DNA of 64,000 nt. It comes from Pseudomonadota bacterium (GTDB taxonomy: Bacteria > Pseudomonadota > Alphaproteobacteria > Acetobacterales > Acetobacteraceae). A program made the translations under genes and the position numbers. The DNA is taken from assembly GCA_021845595.1 (NCBI GenBank), contig JAJZVV010000002.1, forward strand, positions 214,554 to 278,553. The letters run 5' to 3'. Of the stretch, positions 33,214 to 42,997 are shown piece by piece; position 1 is the first letter of the stretch, and the number at the start of each line of letters is the position of its first letter. The notes beneath the pieces are model-generated. The model was given only the letters and a program-made list of their open reading frames with translations. It ran no database searches and was not told the origin of the DNA.

Positions 33214-33979
33214 GGCAGTGGCCACGACCGGGGCGATTCTCGAGCTGCGGGACATCACCGTCGAGTTCGCGGGGTTCGTCGCCATAGCCGGGCTGACCCT
33301 GGACGTGCATGAAGGCGAATTGCGCTGTCTCATCGGGCCGAACGGTGCCGGAAAAACGACGGCGCTGGATGTCATTTGCGGGAAGGTGAAGCCGGCGTCC
33401 GGCAAGGTCGTGCTCGGCGGCCGGGAGATCACGCGCCTCGAGGAGCACCAGATCGCGCGGCACGGGGTCGGGCGGAAATTCCAGGTACCGAGTGTATTCC
33501 GGGACCTCACGGTGCGGCAGAACATGGAAGTGGCGTTGTGCCGTGCACCCGGTGTGCTGGGCAATCTGTTCCGGTTCGGCAATTCCGGCGCCAGCGAACA
33601 GCTGGAGAAGCTGGCCGAACTCGTCGGGCTCGAGGAGGCGATGGATGTCGCGGCCGGCGCGCTATCGCACGGCCAGACGCAGTGGCTGGAGATCGCGCTG
33701 CTCCTCGCGCAGGACGCACGGCTGATCCTGATGGACGAGCCGACGGCGGGAATGACGGCCCATGAAACGGCGAAGACCGCGGAGCTGTTCAACAGGCTCA
33801 AGGGCAGACACACGCTCATCGTGGTCGAGCACGACATGGGGTTCATCAAGGAGATCAGCGACATCATCTCGGTGATGCACCAGGGCCGCCTTCTTGCCGA
33901 AGGCACCGTGCGAGAGATCGAGACGAACGCGGAGGTTCGGGCGGCGTATCTGGGTTCGGGAGGGATCAGCGGTGCTTGA
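33203..33979 (+). CDS. Urea/amide ABC transporter ATP-binding protein (UrtD/LivG type)
   Basis: 258-residue ATPase. Walker A GPNGAGKTTALDVICG, signature LSHGQTQWLEIALLL, Walker B LILMDEPTAGM and switch His in VVEHDMGFIKE. The SHGQTQWLE form, with Gln where LivG has GxQR, is typical of UrtD. I start at ATG 33203 (AGGAG upstream), which overlaps the permease stop by 11 bp; the frame is open further upstream into that gene. Overlaps the second ATPase by 8 bp. Confidence 0.9.
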   Translation: MPARAVATTGAILELRDITVEFAGFVAIAGLTLDVHEGELRCLIGPNGAGKTTALDVICGKVKPASGKVVLGGREITRLEEHQIARHGVGRKFQVPSVFRDLTVRQNMEVALCRAPGVLGNLFRFGNSGASEQLEKLAELVGLEEAMDVAAGALSHGQTQWLEIALLLAQDARLILMDEPTAGMTAHETAKTAELFNRLKGRHTLIVVEHDMGFIKEISDIISVMHQGRLLAEGTVREIETNAEVRAAYLGSGGISGA

Positions 33980-34667
33980 GCTGGCTTCGGTGGATGCGTT
34001 CTATGGCAACATTCGCGCGCTGCAGGACGTCAGCCTCTCGGTCGATGCTGGCGAGTTCCTGGCCGTTCTCGGCCGCAACGGCGTCGGGAAAACGACGCTG
34101 ATGCGCGCGATCCTGGGCCTGATGGACCGGACGACCGGCAGCATTCGCCTGGACTCACAGGAGATCGGGCGTTGGCGGACCGATCAGCGCGCGCGCGCAG
34201 GCATCGCCTATGTGCCGCAAGGGCGCGGTATTCTGCCGCGATTTTCCGTGCTCGATAATCTGCGGTTCGGATTGTTTGCGAACACCAAGGGACGACGCGA
34301 GATCGATGAAGGGGTGTTCGAGTTCTTCCCCGCGCTGCGCGAGCACCTCTCGCGGCTGGGCGGCAACCTGTCGGGCGGCCAGCAGCAGCAGCTCGCCATT
34401 GCGCGGGCGCTGATGGTTGAGCCGAAGGTGATGCTCCTCGACGAGCCGACGGAGGGCATCCAGCCGAACATTGTCGAGGAGATCGAGCACATCATCTCGC
34501 GGATCAATGCCGAGCGCGGCATCACCGTGATTCTCGTCGAGCAGAGCGTGAGCTTCGCGCGACGGGCAGCGCGGCGGTTCGTCATCATGAACAAGGGAAG
34601 CGTGGCTGCCGCGGGACCGACGGCGGAGCTCGATGATGGGCTCGTTCATCGGTACATGGCGGTTTGA
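33972..34667 (+). CDS. Urea/amide ABC transporter ATP-binding protein (UrtE/LivF type)
   Basis: 231 residues from GTG 33972, overlapping the previous stop by 8 bp with GGGAGGG upstream. Walker A GRNGVGKTTLMRAILG, signature LSGGQQQQLAIARALM, Walker B VMLLDEPTEGIQPNIV and the His-to-Gln switch VEQSVSFARRA, which is normal for LivF/UrtE proteins. Completes the first five-gene importer, directly followed by the aliphatic amidase gene. Confidence 0.9.
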   Translation: MLELASVDAFYGNIRALQDVSLSVDAGEFLAVLGRNGVGKTTLMRAILGLMDRTTGSIRLDSQEIGRWRTDQRARAGIAYVPQGRGILPRFSVLDNLRFGLFANTKGRREIDEGVFEFFPALREHLSRLGGNLSGGQQQQLAIARALMVEPKVMLLDEPTEGIQPNIVEEIEHIISRINAERGITVILVEQSVSFARRAARRFVIMNKGSVAAAGPTAELDDGLVHRYMAV

Positions 34668-34674
34668 GAGTGCC

Positions 34675-34698
34675 GGTCAGCCGCGCCGCGCCCTGACC
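34675..34698 (+). repeat. Hairpin between urtE-like gene and amiE
   Basis: Arms GGTCAG (34675-34680) and CTGACC (34693-34698) flank a C/G-rich loop. It sits 33 bp before the amiE ATG and lacks a T-run, so it is more likely an mRNA processing or stability element than a terminator. Confidence 0.45.
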
Positions 34699-34730
34699 AA
34701 AGCGACTTTGTCTTAACCAGGAGGAGTGTG

Positions 34731-35771
34731 ATGCTTCACGGGGATATTTCCAGCAGCGCCGATACGGTCGGTGTTGCGGTCGTAAACTACAAGATGCCGC
34801 GCCTGCATACGAAGGCGGAGGTTCTCGAGAACGCGCGGAAGATCGGCGACATGCTGGTCGGCATGAAGCAGGGTCTGCCGGGGATGGATCTGGTGATCTT
34901 CCCGGAATACAGCACCCACGGCATCATGTACGACGCCAAGGAGATGTACGAGACCGCCGCCAGCGTGCCGGGCGAGGAGACGGAGATTTTCGCCGCGGCA
35001 TGCCGCAAGGCGAAAGTCTGGGGTGTCTTTTCGCTGACGGGCGAGCGTCACGAGGAGCATCCCAACAAGGCGCCGTACAACACGCTGATCCTGATGAACG
35101 ACAAGGGCGAGATCGTTCAGAAATATCGCAAGATCATGCCCTGGGTGCCGATCGAGGGCTGGTATCCCGGCAACTGCACCTTCGTGTCGGAAGGGCCGAA
35201 GGGCCTCAAAGTGAGCCTGATCATTTGCGATGACGGCAACTACCCGGAGATCTGGCGCGATTGCGCGATGAAGGGCGCCGAACTGATCGTTCGCTGCCAG
35301 GGCTACATGTATCCGGCGAAGGACCAGCAGGTGCTGATGGCCAAGGCGATGGCCTGGGCCAACAACACCTACGTTGCGGTGGCCAACGCGGCGGGGTTCG
35401 ACGGCGTGTACTCGTATTTCGGGCACTCGGCGATCATCGGCTTCGATGGCCGCACGCTCGGCGAGTGCGGCGAGGAGGATTATGGCGTCCAGTACGCGCA
35501 GCTCTCGAAGTCGCTGATCCGGGACGCGCGGCGCAACATGCAGTCGGAAAACCATCTCTTCAAGCTGCTGCATCGCGGCTACACCGGCATGATCAACTCG
35601 CGCGAGGATGTGCGGGGCGAGGCCGCGTGCCCGTATGATTTCTACAAGAAGTGGATCACGGATCCGGAAGCGACCCGCGCCATGGTCGAGGCGATCACCC
35701 GCCCGACGGTGGGAACCGATGAGTGCCCGATCGAGGGCATTCCGAATCAGAAGACTGCCGCTCACCGCTGA
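34731..35771 (+). CDS. amiE: Aliphatic amidase (acylamide amidohydrolase)
   Basis: Nitrilase-superfamily enzyme hydrolysing short aliphatic amides to carboxylate and ammonia in the cytoplasm. 346 residues, the length of Pseudomonas AmiE, and very similar in sequence as I remember it. Catalytic triad: Glu59 ([10 protein letters not shown]), Lys in QKYRKIMPW near 134, Cys in [14 protein letters not shown] near 166. [20 protein letters not shown] and [20 protein letters not shown] are strongly conserved. ATG 34731 follows AGGAGGA; the GTG immediately before it is not needed. It lies directly behind the amide importer, and the released ammonia would serve as nitrogen source. Confidence 0.95.
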   Translation: MLHGDISSSADTVGVAVVNYKMPRLHTKAEVLENARKIGDMLVGMKQGLPGMDLVIFPEYSTHGIMYDAKEMYETAASVPGEETEIFAAACRKAKVWGVFSLTGERHEEHPNKAPYNTLILMNDKGEIVQKYRKIMPWVPIEGWYPGNCTFVSEGPKGLKVSLIICDDGNYPEIWRDCAMKGAELIVRCQGYMYPAKDQQVLMAKAMAWANNTYVAVANAAGFDGVYSYFGHSAIIGFDGRTLGECGEEDYGVQYAQLSKSLIRDARRNMQSENHLFKLLHRGYTGMINSREDVRGEAACPYDFYKKWITDPEATRAMVEAITRPTVGTDECPIEGIPNQKTAAHR

Positions 35772-35777
35772 ACCGCG

Positions 35778-35811
35778 GCCCCCGGCGCGGCGCATCCGTG
35801 GCGCCGGGGGC
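35778..35811 (+). terminator. Strong 11-bp hairpin after amiE (attenuator or partial terminator)
   Basis: Perfect arms GCCCCCGGCGC (35778-35788) and GCGCCGGGGGC (35801-35811), then TTGTT. It is six bases after the amiE stop and 55 bases before the AAA ATPase start in the same direction. The T-run is poor, so partial termination giving more amidase than downstream proteins is likely. Confidence 0.65.
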
Positions 35812-35865
35812 TTGTTCGACCTCACCGGCCACGCCCACGCCGGGCGCGCCCAGGACAGCCTCGCC

Positions 35866-36669
35866 ATGGACCTTTCCGGCTACCTGATCGAGCACGAGCC
35901 ATATTATCGGCCAGTCGGCGACGAGATCGCACTGTTCGAGGCGGCATACGCCGCGCGCATGCCGATGATGCTGAAGGGCCCGACGGGGTGCGGGAAGACG
36001 CGGTTCGTCGAGTATATGGCGTGGCGTCTACGGCGGCCGCTGATCACGGTCGCCTGCCACGAGGACATGACCGCCTCGGACCTGGTCGGCCGGTTCCTGC
36101 TCGATGCGAACGGGACCGTCTGGCATGACGGGCCGTTGACCTTGGCCGTGCGCGCTGGCGCGATCTGCTATCTCGATGAAATCGTCGAAGCGCGCCAGGA
36201 CACCACCGTCGTCATCCACCCGCTCACCGATGACCGCCGCGCGCTGCCATTGGAGAAGCGGGGCGAGATCATTCCCGCCCACCCGGACTTCGAACTCGTG
36301 ATTTCGTACAATCCCGGCTATCAGAGCGTGCTCAAGGACCTCAAGGAATCCACCAAGCAGCGCTTCGGGGCGATCGAGTTCACCTATCCGGCGGCGTCGG
36401 TGGAGGCGGAGATCGTCGCCCATGAGGCCGGTATCGATCGCGCCGAGGCCGAACGGCTGGTGGCGATCGCCGAGCGGTCTCGCCGGCTGCGCGGGCATGG
36501 GCTCGATGAAGGGGCCTCGACGCGCACGCTGATCTACGCCGGCCGTCTGATCGCACGCGGCGTCGGGCTGGAAGCCGCATGCCAGGTCGCGCTCGTTCTG
36601 CCGATCACCGATGATCCGGACATCCGCGACGCACTCACCGCCGCTGTGGCTGCCTCGGTGCCTGGATGA
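35866..36669 (+). CDS. MoxR-type AAA ATPase (CbbQ/NorQ group)
   Basis: 267-residue AAA+ ATPase. Walker [21 protein letters not shown] near residue 33, Walker [21 protein letters not shown], sensor 1 Asn in [16 protein letters not shown], then a C-terminal helical lid with [17 protein letters not shown]. The family (NirQ, NorQ, CbbQ) works with a VWA partner to activate or assemble target enzymes; the next gene is such a partner. Pseudomonas ami operons also carry an ATPase (AmiB) next to amiE, so a chaperone role for the amidase or its importer is plausible but unproven. ATG 35866 is the best start; the frame is open upstream without a clear site. Confidence 0.87.
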   Translation: MDLSGYLIEHEPYYRPVGDEIALFEAAYAARMPMMLKGPTGCGKTRFVEYMAWRLRRPLITVACHEDMTASDLVGRFLLDANGTVWHDGPLTLAVRAGAICYLDEIVEARQDTTVVIHPLTDDRRALPLEKRGEIIPAHPDFELVISYNPGYQSVLKDLKESTKQRFGAIEFTYPAASVEAEIVAHEAGIDRAEAERLVAIAERSRRLRGHGLDEGASTRTLIYAGRLIARGVGLEAACQVALVLPITDDPDIRDALTAAVAASVPG

Positions 36670-38951
36670 GCGAGCCGGCGAGTGCGCCGCTCCGCGATTC
36701 GCTCGCGGGTCTTCTCACCGACCAGCCCGCACTCGGCGCATCCTTCGACCTGCTCTGGCGCCAGGCCGAGCGCGCGGTGCCCGCCGGCGCCCGGGAGTCG
36801 TGGATCGGCGCCTGCCGCGACATCGCCCAAGCGGGGCTCGGCACGGCGTGTCTGATCGCCTATCTGCGCCAGGCGCCGGGCTGCGCGAGCCTGCTCGGGG
36901 TGGGTCCGGCGATTGCGCTGGCCAACGCTGCGATCCGTGTCGGTGCCGTTGCCGGCTCCGGCGCGGCGCTGGCGCTGATTGCCGCGTCGGCCAAGGCGGC
37001 GCGCCTGCTCGACAGCGCGGAGGCTTTCCTCGACTGGCTCGGCGCCATCGAGCGCATCGCCACGCTGGCGCCGGATGTGCCCACGGTGCTGCTCGACCAT
37101 ACCGAGACCGTTCTCGGCCATCTCGGCGTGCGCGGCCTGGAGACATGGGCGACCAGCGGCATTCGCGCCGCCGGCGCGGATGCGGAGAAGCGCCGCCGCT
37201 TCTTCGCCCTCATCGATCCCTCCGCGCGAAGCTGGCTCGGACGCGGGGTGGAGGACTTGCATTTCAATGCCGTGGAACGGCGGATGCAGGCCTATCTCGC
37301 GGCGCTGTGGGACTGCCACCCGACCCTGCGCACAGCCTCCGGATCCGCGCTCGATCTGCCGCGGCGGACGAGTTTCGATGGCGCGCTGATCTTCGTGCCC
37401 GAGACCTACCGCGGCGTCGGCGGTGACAGGGCGGTGGCGTTGTTCCGTGCTGCGCTCGCGCATATTGCCGCGCATATGCGGTTCACGCGGGCGCGTTTCC
37501 CGCTGGGCACGCTCAAGCCGCTGCAGGTGGCGATCGTTTCGGCGCTGGAAGATGCGCGCGTCGAGCGGCTTGCCATCGCCGAGTTTCCCGGGCTGCGGCC
37601 GCTGTGGCTGCAGTTCCACAGCGCGGCGCCTCTGGGCGCGGTCACGGCGCCTGGCCTGATCGCCCGCCTTTCGCGCGCGTTGCTCGACGATACCTGCCAT
37701 GACGGCCATGTCTGGGTGGAAAAAGGCCGATCACTGTTCGCGGAGCGTGCGCCCGGCGACCACGATGCCGCCAGCATCCGCAGGATCGGCAGTCTGCTCG
37801 GCAACGATCTCGGGCAGATGCGGGTGCAGTTCAACCCCCGCGCCTACGTCGTCGAGCCGCTCTATCGGGATGACAATCACGGCATCTGGGATTTCGGCGA
37901 TGCATCCGCCAGCCCGGAATCCGCTGCGATGCAGGAGGCCGTGCGCCTCGAAACGGAGGAGCGCGGCGAAGGGCAGGCGGAGACGTCACCGGCCGAGCCC
38001 GCGGCGGAGGCCGGCCGTGCCCGGGCGCTCGCCGCTGTCGAGCAGGAAGCCGGGATCGAAGTCGCGCGCTATCCGGAGTGGGATTATTTCATCTCCCGGG
38101 AGCGGCCGGATTGGGCAACCGTGCTCGAATGGGAACCGCCGCTCGGCCGGGCGGATGTCGTTCCGCTGATCTACGCGCGCCATCGCGGCGTCGTGGACCG
38201 GCTCTCGGCGCTGATCCGGGCGGCGAAGGTCAGCCGGCCGGAACGGTTGCGCCGGCAGCCGGAAGGCGACCGGCTCGATCTCGAAGCCTGCATCGGCGCC
38301 GCGGTGGGGCGCCGGCATGGTGAGGCGCCGGACCCGCGCGTCTACATGACCATCGCCCGCCGCGGGCGCGATCTCACCACCCTGCTGCTGCTCGATATCT
38401 CGCAATCCACCGCGGATCGCATGCACGGGGTCGGCGCCACGGTGCTGGACTTGGAACGCGAGGCGACGGCGCTGCTCGCGCATGCGATGGAGGGCCTGGG
38501 TGATCCGTTTGCCATTCGCGCCTTCTGCTCGAATGGGCGGGATGAGGTGCGCTATTACCGCGTCAAGGATTTCGACCTGCCGTTCGGCTCGCGCGCGCAG
38601 CGCCACCTGGCTGGCCTTGTCCCGGGCTTTTCGACGCGCCTTGGCATCGCCATCCGTCATGCGGGGCATGAACTCGCGGCACGACGCAGCCACCGCAAGC
38701 TCCTGCTCGTCGTCACCGACGGCGAGCCCTCCGATATCGACATCGCCGACCGGCGCTATCTGGTCGAGGATGCCCGCAAAGCCATTCTCGGCCTGACGCA
38801 CGCTGGCATCGACACGTTCTGTGTCGGTCTCGACGCGGGCGGCGACAGCTACCTGGCGCGGATGTTCGGGCGGCGCAATGTGCTCCAGATGGACCGCATC
38901 GAACGCCTGCCGGAGCGGCTGCCGGCGCTGTACCTGAAGCTGACGGCCTGA
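36666..38951 (+). CDS. VWA-domain protein (NorD/CbbO-like partner of MoxR ATPase)
   Basis: 761 residues, overlapping the ATPase by 4 bp (ATGA), so the pair is coupled. The N-terminal 500 residues are helical with charged and Ala-rich sequence and resemble NorD/CbbO spacer regions. The C-terminal VWA domain (about 575-760) has the MIDAS motif [14 protein letters not shown] (DxSxS), a Thr-containing loop in [14 protein letters not shown] and the Asp of [20 protein letters not shown]. These proteins bridge the ATPase to its client through a metal-bound contact. Followed 86 bp later by an SDR gene. Confidence 0.85.
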   Translation: MSEPASAPLRDSLAGLLTDQPALGASFDLLWRQAERAVPAGARESWIGACRDIAQAGLGTACLIAYLRQAPGCASLLGVGPAIALANAAIRVGAVAGSGAALALIAASAKAARLLDSAEAFLDWLGAIERIATLAPDVPTVLLDHTETVLGHLGVRGLETWATSGIRAAGADAEKRRRFFALIDPSARSWLGRGVEDLHFNAVERRMQAYLAALWDCHPTLRTASGSALDLPRRTSFDGALIFVPETYRGVGGDRAVALFRAALAHIAAHMRFTRARFPLGTLKPLQVAIVSALEDARVERLAIAEFPGLRPLWLQFHSAAPLGAVTAPGLIARLSRALLDDTCHDGHVWVEKGRSLFAERAPGDHDAASIRRIGSLLGNDLGQMRVQFNPRAYVVEPLYRDDNHGIWDFGDASASPESAAMQEAVRLETEERGEGQAETSPAEPAAEAGRARALAAVEQEAGIEVARYPEWDYFISRERPDWATVLEWEPPLGRADVVPLIYARHRGVVDRLSALIRAAKVSRPERLRRQPEGDRLDLEACIGAAVGRRHGEAPDPRVYMTIARRGRDLTTLLLLDISQSTADRMHGVGATVLDLEREATALLAHAMEGLGDPFAIRAFCSNGRDEVRYYRVKDFDLPFGSRAQRHLAGLVPGFSTRLGIAIRHAGHELAARRSHRKLLLVVTDGEPSDIDIADRRYLVEDARKAILGLTHAGIDTFCVGLDAGGDSYLARMFGRRNVLQMDRIERLPERLPALYLKLTA

Positions 38952-39037
38952 ACGGATGCGGTGGGCGGCCGGATGCCGTAGAGTGCGCCCGCAGTGAGGG
39001 GGACGGGCCGAAAACAATAGGGCAACGGGAGGCATCG

Positions 39038-39877
39038 ATGCGTCTGCAGGGGAAGGTCGCGATTGTCGTCGGTGCCGGGCAGAGTCCGGGCGAGGGGATG
39101 GGCAACGGCCGCGCGACGGCGCTGCGGTTTGCCGAAGAGGGCGCCAAGGTTCTCGCCGTGGATCGCGACCTCGTGTCGGCCGAAGAAACCGTCGCCGCCT
39201 TCGTGGAACGCTCGCGATCACGCGTGGGCGGTGCCAGTCCGCCGGCGGACGGCGGCGCGTGTGTCGCGCACGCCGCCGACGTCACGCAGGAGCCCGCTCT
39301 GGCAGCGGCGATCACCGCGGCGTACGCGCGCTGGGGCCGTCTCGACATCATGCATTACAATGTCGGTGTCAGCCTTGCCGGCGGCGATGCCGGACCACTC
39401 GACATCACCGAGGAGGCATTCGATGCGGTTTTCCGACTCAATCTCCGCGGCTATGTCATGGCCTGCAAGCACGCTCTGCCGGTGCTGCGCGCGCAGGGGT
39501 CCGGCGTGATCCTCGCAATCTCATCAGTTGCCGCCTGGGCCGACTATGCCTACGTCGCCTACAAGGCGAGCAAGGCGGCGATGATCGCCTTCACGCAGCA
39601 GCTCGCGGTGCAGAATGCACCCCACGGCATTCGCGCCAACGTGATTCTGCCCGGGTTGATCGATACACCGATGGCGGTGGATACGCGCGCCAGAGCGAGC
39701 GGCAAGACCCGCACTGCGGTGGCGGCCGAACGGGATGCGCGCGTTCCTCTGCGGGGCGGAATGGGCAATGCGTGGGATGTCGCCAATGCCGCGCTGTTCC
39801 TGGCCTCGGATGAGGCCCGATTCATCACCGGCGTCGCCTTGCCCGTGGATGGCGGCACGCTGGCGCGCATCGGATAG
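39038..39877 (+). CDS. Short-chain dehydrogenase/reductase
   Basis: 279-residue classical SDR using NAD(P)H. The nucleotide motif is VGAGQSPGEGMGNGRATALR with extra residues between glycines. The catalytic Ser is in VILAISSVAAWADYAYVAYK and Tyr/Lys in YVAYKASKAAMIAFTQQ. The C-terminal FITGVALPVDGGTLARIG is the usual SDR end. An insertion around residues 65-80 (RSRVGGASPPADGGACVAHA) lengthens a loop. Preceded by GGGAGG. Substrate unknown; it lies among amide-catabolism genes and could act on an alcohol or acid product. Confidence 0.9.
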   Translation: MRLQGKVAIVVGAGQSPGEGMGNGRATALRFAEEGAKVLAVDRDLVSAEETVAAFVERSRSRVGGASPPADGGACVAHAADVTQEPALAAAITAAYARWGRLDIMHYNVGVSLAGGDAGPLDITEEAFDAVFRLNLRGYVMACKHALPVLRAQGSGVILAISSVAAWADYAYVAYKASKAAMIAFTQQLAVQNAPHGIRANVILPGLIDTPMAVDTRARASGKTRTAVAAERDARVPLRGGMGNAWDVANAALFLASDEARFITGVALPVDGGTLARIG

Positions 39878-40192
39878 CGGGCGCGCATCAGCGAAAATCC
39901 CGAGGGATGCAACGCGATGCGGTCATCGCTGGATCACGTGGAGATCGCCCAACAATTGCATCCACCCATTACGCCGCGACACCGCAATTTGCGAGTTGAC
40001 AGCGAAACAGCCACGCGTAATCGTTGGCGCACCGGCTGCGTGATTGCAGACAATCACCCCCGGCGCAGAGCAGGGCATCAGCGTCGCTGCCCAATCGTGA
40101 TGACAAGCGCAATCGTGACGTAGCGAACGGCGGAGCCGCTCGGCGCGGACATGCCGTTATTCACCATCCCGGGGGATGAGGCGGAGGGAACG
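39878..40192. other. Intergenic region upstream of second amidase
   Basis: 315 bp without a supported gene. Locally less GC-rich. One possible sigma-54-like sequence TTGGCGCACCGGCTGC at 40024-40039 has the GG-N10-GC spacing, but the -24 and -12 elements each depart from consensus. The amidase ribosome site GGAGGGA lies just before 40193. It may carry a promoter for the second transport/hydrolysis unit. Confidence 0.4.
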
Positions 40193-41596
40193 ATGGCGAC
40201 CGACGAATTGCACTGGATGGAGTTGACGGAGCTCACGCGCCGCATCCACGCGCGCGAGGTCTCGCCGGTCGAAGCGACCGAGGCGCAGCTCGCCCGGATC
40301 GAGAAACTCGATGACGGGCTCAAGAGTTTCGCGCTGCTGATGGCGGAGTCCGCGCGCGCGGAGGCAAGGGCCGCGGAGAGCGAGATCATGCGCGGCGAAA
40401 TCCGCGGTCCGCTGCATGGCGCGCCCATCGCGGTGAAGGATCTATGCTGGACCAAGGGTGTTCCGACCGCGGCGGGCATGCCGATCCACAAGGATTTTCG
40501 CCCCGATCAGGACGGCACCGTCGTGCGCCGGCTGCGCGAAGCGGGCGCCGTGGTGCTCGGCAAGCTGCAGCTCACGGAAGGAGCATTCGCCGACCACCAT
40601 CCGGCAATCACTCCGCCGGTGAACCCGTGGAACGCGGCCCACTGGTCGGGCGCTTCGTCGTCCGGTTCCGGTGTCGCTACGGCGGCCGGGCTCTGCTTCG
40701 GCTCGATCGGGTCGGATACCGGCGGCTCGATCCGGTTTCCGTCTGCCGCCAACGGGGTCACCGGACTGAAGCCGACCTGGGGCCGTGTCAGCCGGTTCGG
40801 CGCCTTCGAACTCGCGGCGACCCTCGATCATCTGGGCCCGATGACGCGAAGCGCCGCCGACGCCGCGGCCATGCTGGGCGCGATCGCCGGCCCGGATCCG
40901 CACGACCCGACGGCCAGTCAGGAGCGCGTGCCCAATTATCTGGCGGGGATCGGGCGCGGGCTCAAGGGGATCCGCGTCGGCCTCGATGCGGACTGGAACC
41001 ATCGGGGCGTCGACGACGCGGTGGCCCGATCGGTCGCGGCGGCGATCGCCGTGCTCCGCGGCCTGGGCGCCGAGATCCGGGAGGTCCGGTTTCCCAACGC
41101 CGAGGCCGTGATTGCCGACTGGATTCCCCATTGCGCGGTGGAGACGGCCGTTGCGCACGAGGCGACGTACCCGTCGCGCAAGACCGAGTATGGCCCGGCG
41201 CTCGCCGGCCTGATCGAAGCGGGCCGCGCGCTCAGCGGGTTCGACTACCAGAAGATCATTCTGCGCCGGAACGACTTCCGCGGGGCCGTGGCGGCGCTGT
41301 TCGAGACGATCGATCTCCTCGTGGTGCCCGCACAGCCTTTCGCGTCGCCAACCCTCGCCACGATGGCAACGCTTGGCCAGGATCCGGCCATGCTGATGGC
41401 GCTTCTGCGCTTCACCTGCCCGTTCGACATGACCGGAAGCCCGACGATCACAATGCCATGTGCCTTCACCGAGGCGGGCACGCCGCTGGGCTTCCAGCTG
41501 GTGGCGCGCCACATGGGTGAGGACCTGCTCTGCCGTGCCGGATACGCCTATCAGCAGGCGACGGACTGGCATCACCGCCATCCGGAGCTGCACTGA
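40193..41596 (+). CDS. Second amidase-signature family hydrolase
   Basis: 467-residue Ser-cisSer-Lys amidase. Lys is in PIAVKDLCWTKGVPTAAGMP near residue 79; the serines are in SGASSSGSGVATAAG and GSDTGGSIRFPSAANGVTGL. Related in family but clearly distinct from the one at 23516-24958. I use ATG 40193 with GGAGGGA six bases upstream; the frame opens 42 bp earlier. It is followed after 39 bp by a binding protein and a complete second ABC importer, so it probably hydrolyses the substrate that importer brings in. GatA is unlikely because no gatB or gatC is present. Confidence 0.9.
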   Translation: MATDELHWMELTELTRRIHAREVSPVEATEAQLARIEKLDDGLKSFALLMAESARAEARAAESEIMRGEIRGPLHGAPIAVKDLCWTKGVPTAAGMPIHKDFRPDQDGTVVRRLREAGAVVLGKLQLTEGAFADHHPAITPPVNPWNAAHWSGASSSGSGVATAAGLCFGSIGSDTGGSIRFPSAANGVTGLKPTWGRVSRFGAFELAATLDHLGPMTRSAADAAAMLGAIAGPDPHDPTASQERVPNYLAGIGRGLKGIRVGLDADWNHRGVDDAVARSVAAAIAVLRGLGAEIREVRFPNAEAVIADWIPHCAVETAVAHEATYPSRKTEYGPALAGLIEAGRALSGFDYQKIILRRNDFRGAVAALFETIDLLVVPAQPFASPTLATMATLGQDPAMLMALLRFTCPFDMTGSPTITMPCAFTEAGTPLGFQLVARHMGEDLLCRAGYAYQQATDWHHRHPELH

Positions 41597-41635
41597 ACGC
41601 GCTGCACGCATCACACGATATTCGGGAGCACTGCG

Positions 41636-42871
41636 ATGAAAAGACGTAGTCTTATCGCCGGCGCGGCGACGCTGCCGCTGGTTGCATTTGTCCGGGACCG
41701 AACAGCCCGCGCCGCGACACCGCTCAAGATCGGGTTGCTGGAGGACGTGTCTGGCGACCTTGCCATCTTCGGCATACCGAAACTGCACGGCTCGCAGCTC
41801 GCGGTGGAAGAGATCAACGCGGCCGGCGGAATCATGGGGCGGCCCATCCAACTCATGCATCTCGACCCGCAAGGAGACAATGCGCGCTACCAGGAGTTCG
41901 CTCGGCGTCTGCTGCAGCGCGAGAAGGTGGACGTGCTGATCGGCGGCATCACCTCGGCCTCGCGCGAGGCGATCCGCCCGATCGTCGATCGGGCCGATGC
42001 GTTCTACATCTACACGAACCAGTACGAGGGCGGTGTCTGTGACGCCAATATGGTCAGCGTCGGCGCGGTCCCCGAACAGCAGATCGCGACGCTGGTTCCC
42101 TACATGGTCGAGAAGTTCGGCAAGCGGGTCTACACCGTCGCGGCCGACTACAATTTCGGCCATCTTTCGGCGGAATGGGGGCGCAGCGTCCTGAAGCCGC
42201 TCGGCGCCGAGGTCGTCGGCGAGGAGTTCATCCCGCTTGGGGTCTCGCAGTTCGCGCAGACCATCCAGAACATCCAGAAGGCGCGGCCGGACTGGCTGTA
42301 CATGCTGAATGTCGGTGCGGCCCAAAACTCGTTCTTCGAGCAGGCGGCGGCGGCGAAACTCAACCTGCCGATGGGAAGCCCGATCAAGATCATGCTGGGG
42401 TTCGAGCACAAATTGTTTCCGCCGCCGGCGCTCGCGAACATGTACGCAACCGCCAACTGGTTCGAGGAACTGGATACGCCGGAGGCGGATGCGTTCAAGA
42501 AGCGCTGGCACGCAAAATTTCCCAACGAGACCTACATCAATGACATGGGCTACAACGCCTATGTCGCGGTATACATGTACAAAATGCTTGCGGAGCGCGC
42601 GAAATCGACCAAGAAGGAGGAGCTTCGCAAGGTCATCGCGACCGGCAATGCGGGGATCGATGCGCCGGAAGGGCATATCACCATCGATCCGAAGAGTCAG
42701 CACACGTCGCACCGTATGCGGCTGCTGCGGGTCGATGAGCATCATGCGGTCCATGTCGTGAAGGATTTCGGCGTGATCGAGCCCTACTGGCTCGGGCAGG
42801 TCGGGTGTGATCTGACGAAGTCGGACCCGAAGGAACAATACACGCCGGACCATCTGCCGAAGAAGGGATGA
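41636..42871 (+). CDS. Second ABC importer substrate-binding protein (urea/amide type)
   Basis: 411-residue periplasmic binding protein of the Peripla_BP_5/6 group. An N-terminal Tat-like leader (MKRRSLIAGAATLPLVAFV) ends near ARAATPLKIGLLEDVSGDLA. LHGSQLAVEEINAAGGIMGR and GGITSASREAIRPIVDRADA are family features, and the ligand pocket region reads YIYTNQYEGGVCDANMVSVG. It differs strongly from the first importer's binding protein, so the ligand range is probably different. GGGAG precedes the ATG. First gene of a second importer set. Confidence 0.88.
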   Translation: MKRRSLIAGAATLPLVAFVRDRTARAATPLKIGLLEDVSGDLAIFGIPKLHGSQLAVEEINAAGGIMGRPIQLMHLDPQGDNARYQEFARRLLQREKVDVLIGGITSASREAIRPIVDRADAFYIYTNQYEGGVCDANMVSVGAVPEQQIATLVPYMVEKFGKRVYTVAADYNFGHLSAEWGRSVLKPLGAEVVGEEFIPLGVSQFAQTIQNIQKARPDWLYMLNVGAAQNSFFEQAAAAKLNLPMGSPIKIMLGFEHKLFPPPALANMYATANWFEELDTPEADAFKKRWHAKFPNETYINDMGYNAYVAVYMYKMLAERAKSTKKEELRKVIATGNAGIDAPEGHITIDPKSQHTSHRMRLLRVDEHHAVHVVKDFGVIEPYWLGQVGCDLTKSDPKEQYTPDHLPKKG

Positions 42872-42997
42872 AGCGGCGGGGGAGGTGAGCGGGGCGCGCC
42901 TGCGCCTCACTCCGGGAGTGGGTCGGGTCCATGGTCGGGCCCGGCTCCTCAACCCGGGGGCGTCCGTGGCACGAACGTTCTGTCGTGATGAGGCGTA

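Noticed and set aside
42961..42985. Sigma-54 promoter before second importer permease
   Set aside because: TGGCACG is perfect but the -12 GC is replaced by CT, and the site is inside an operon gap.
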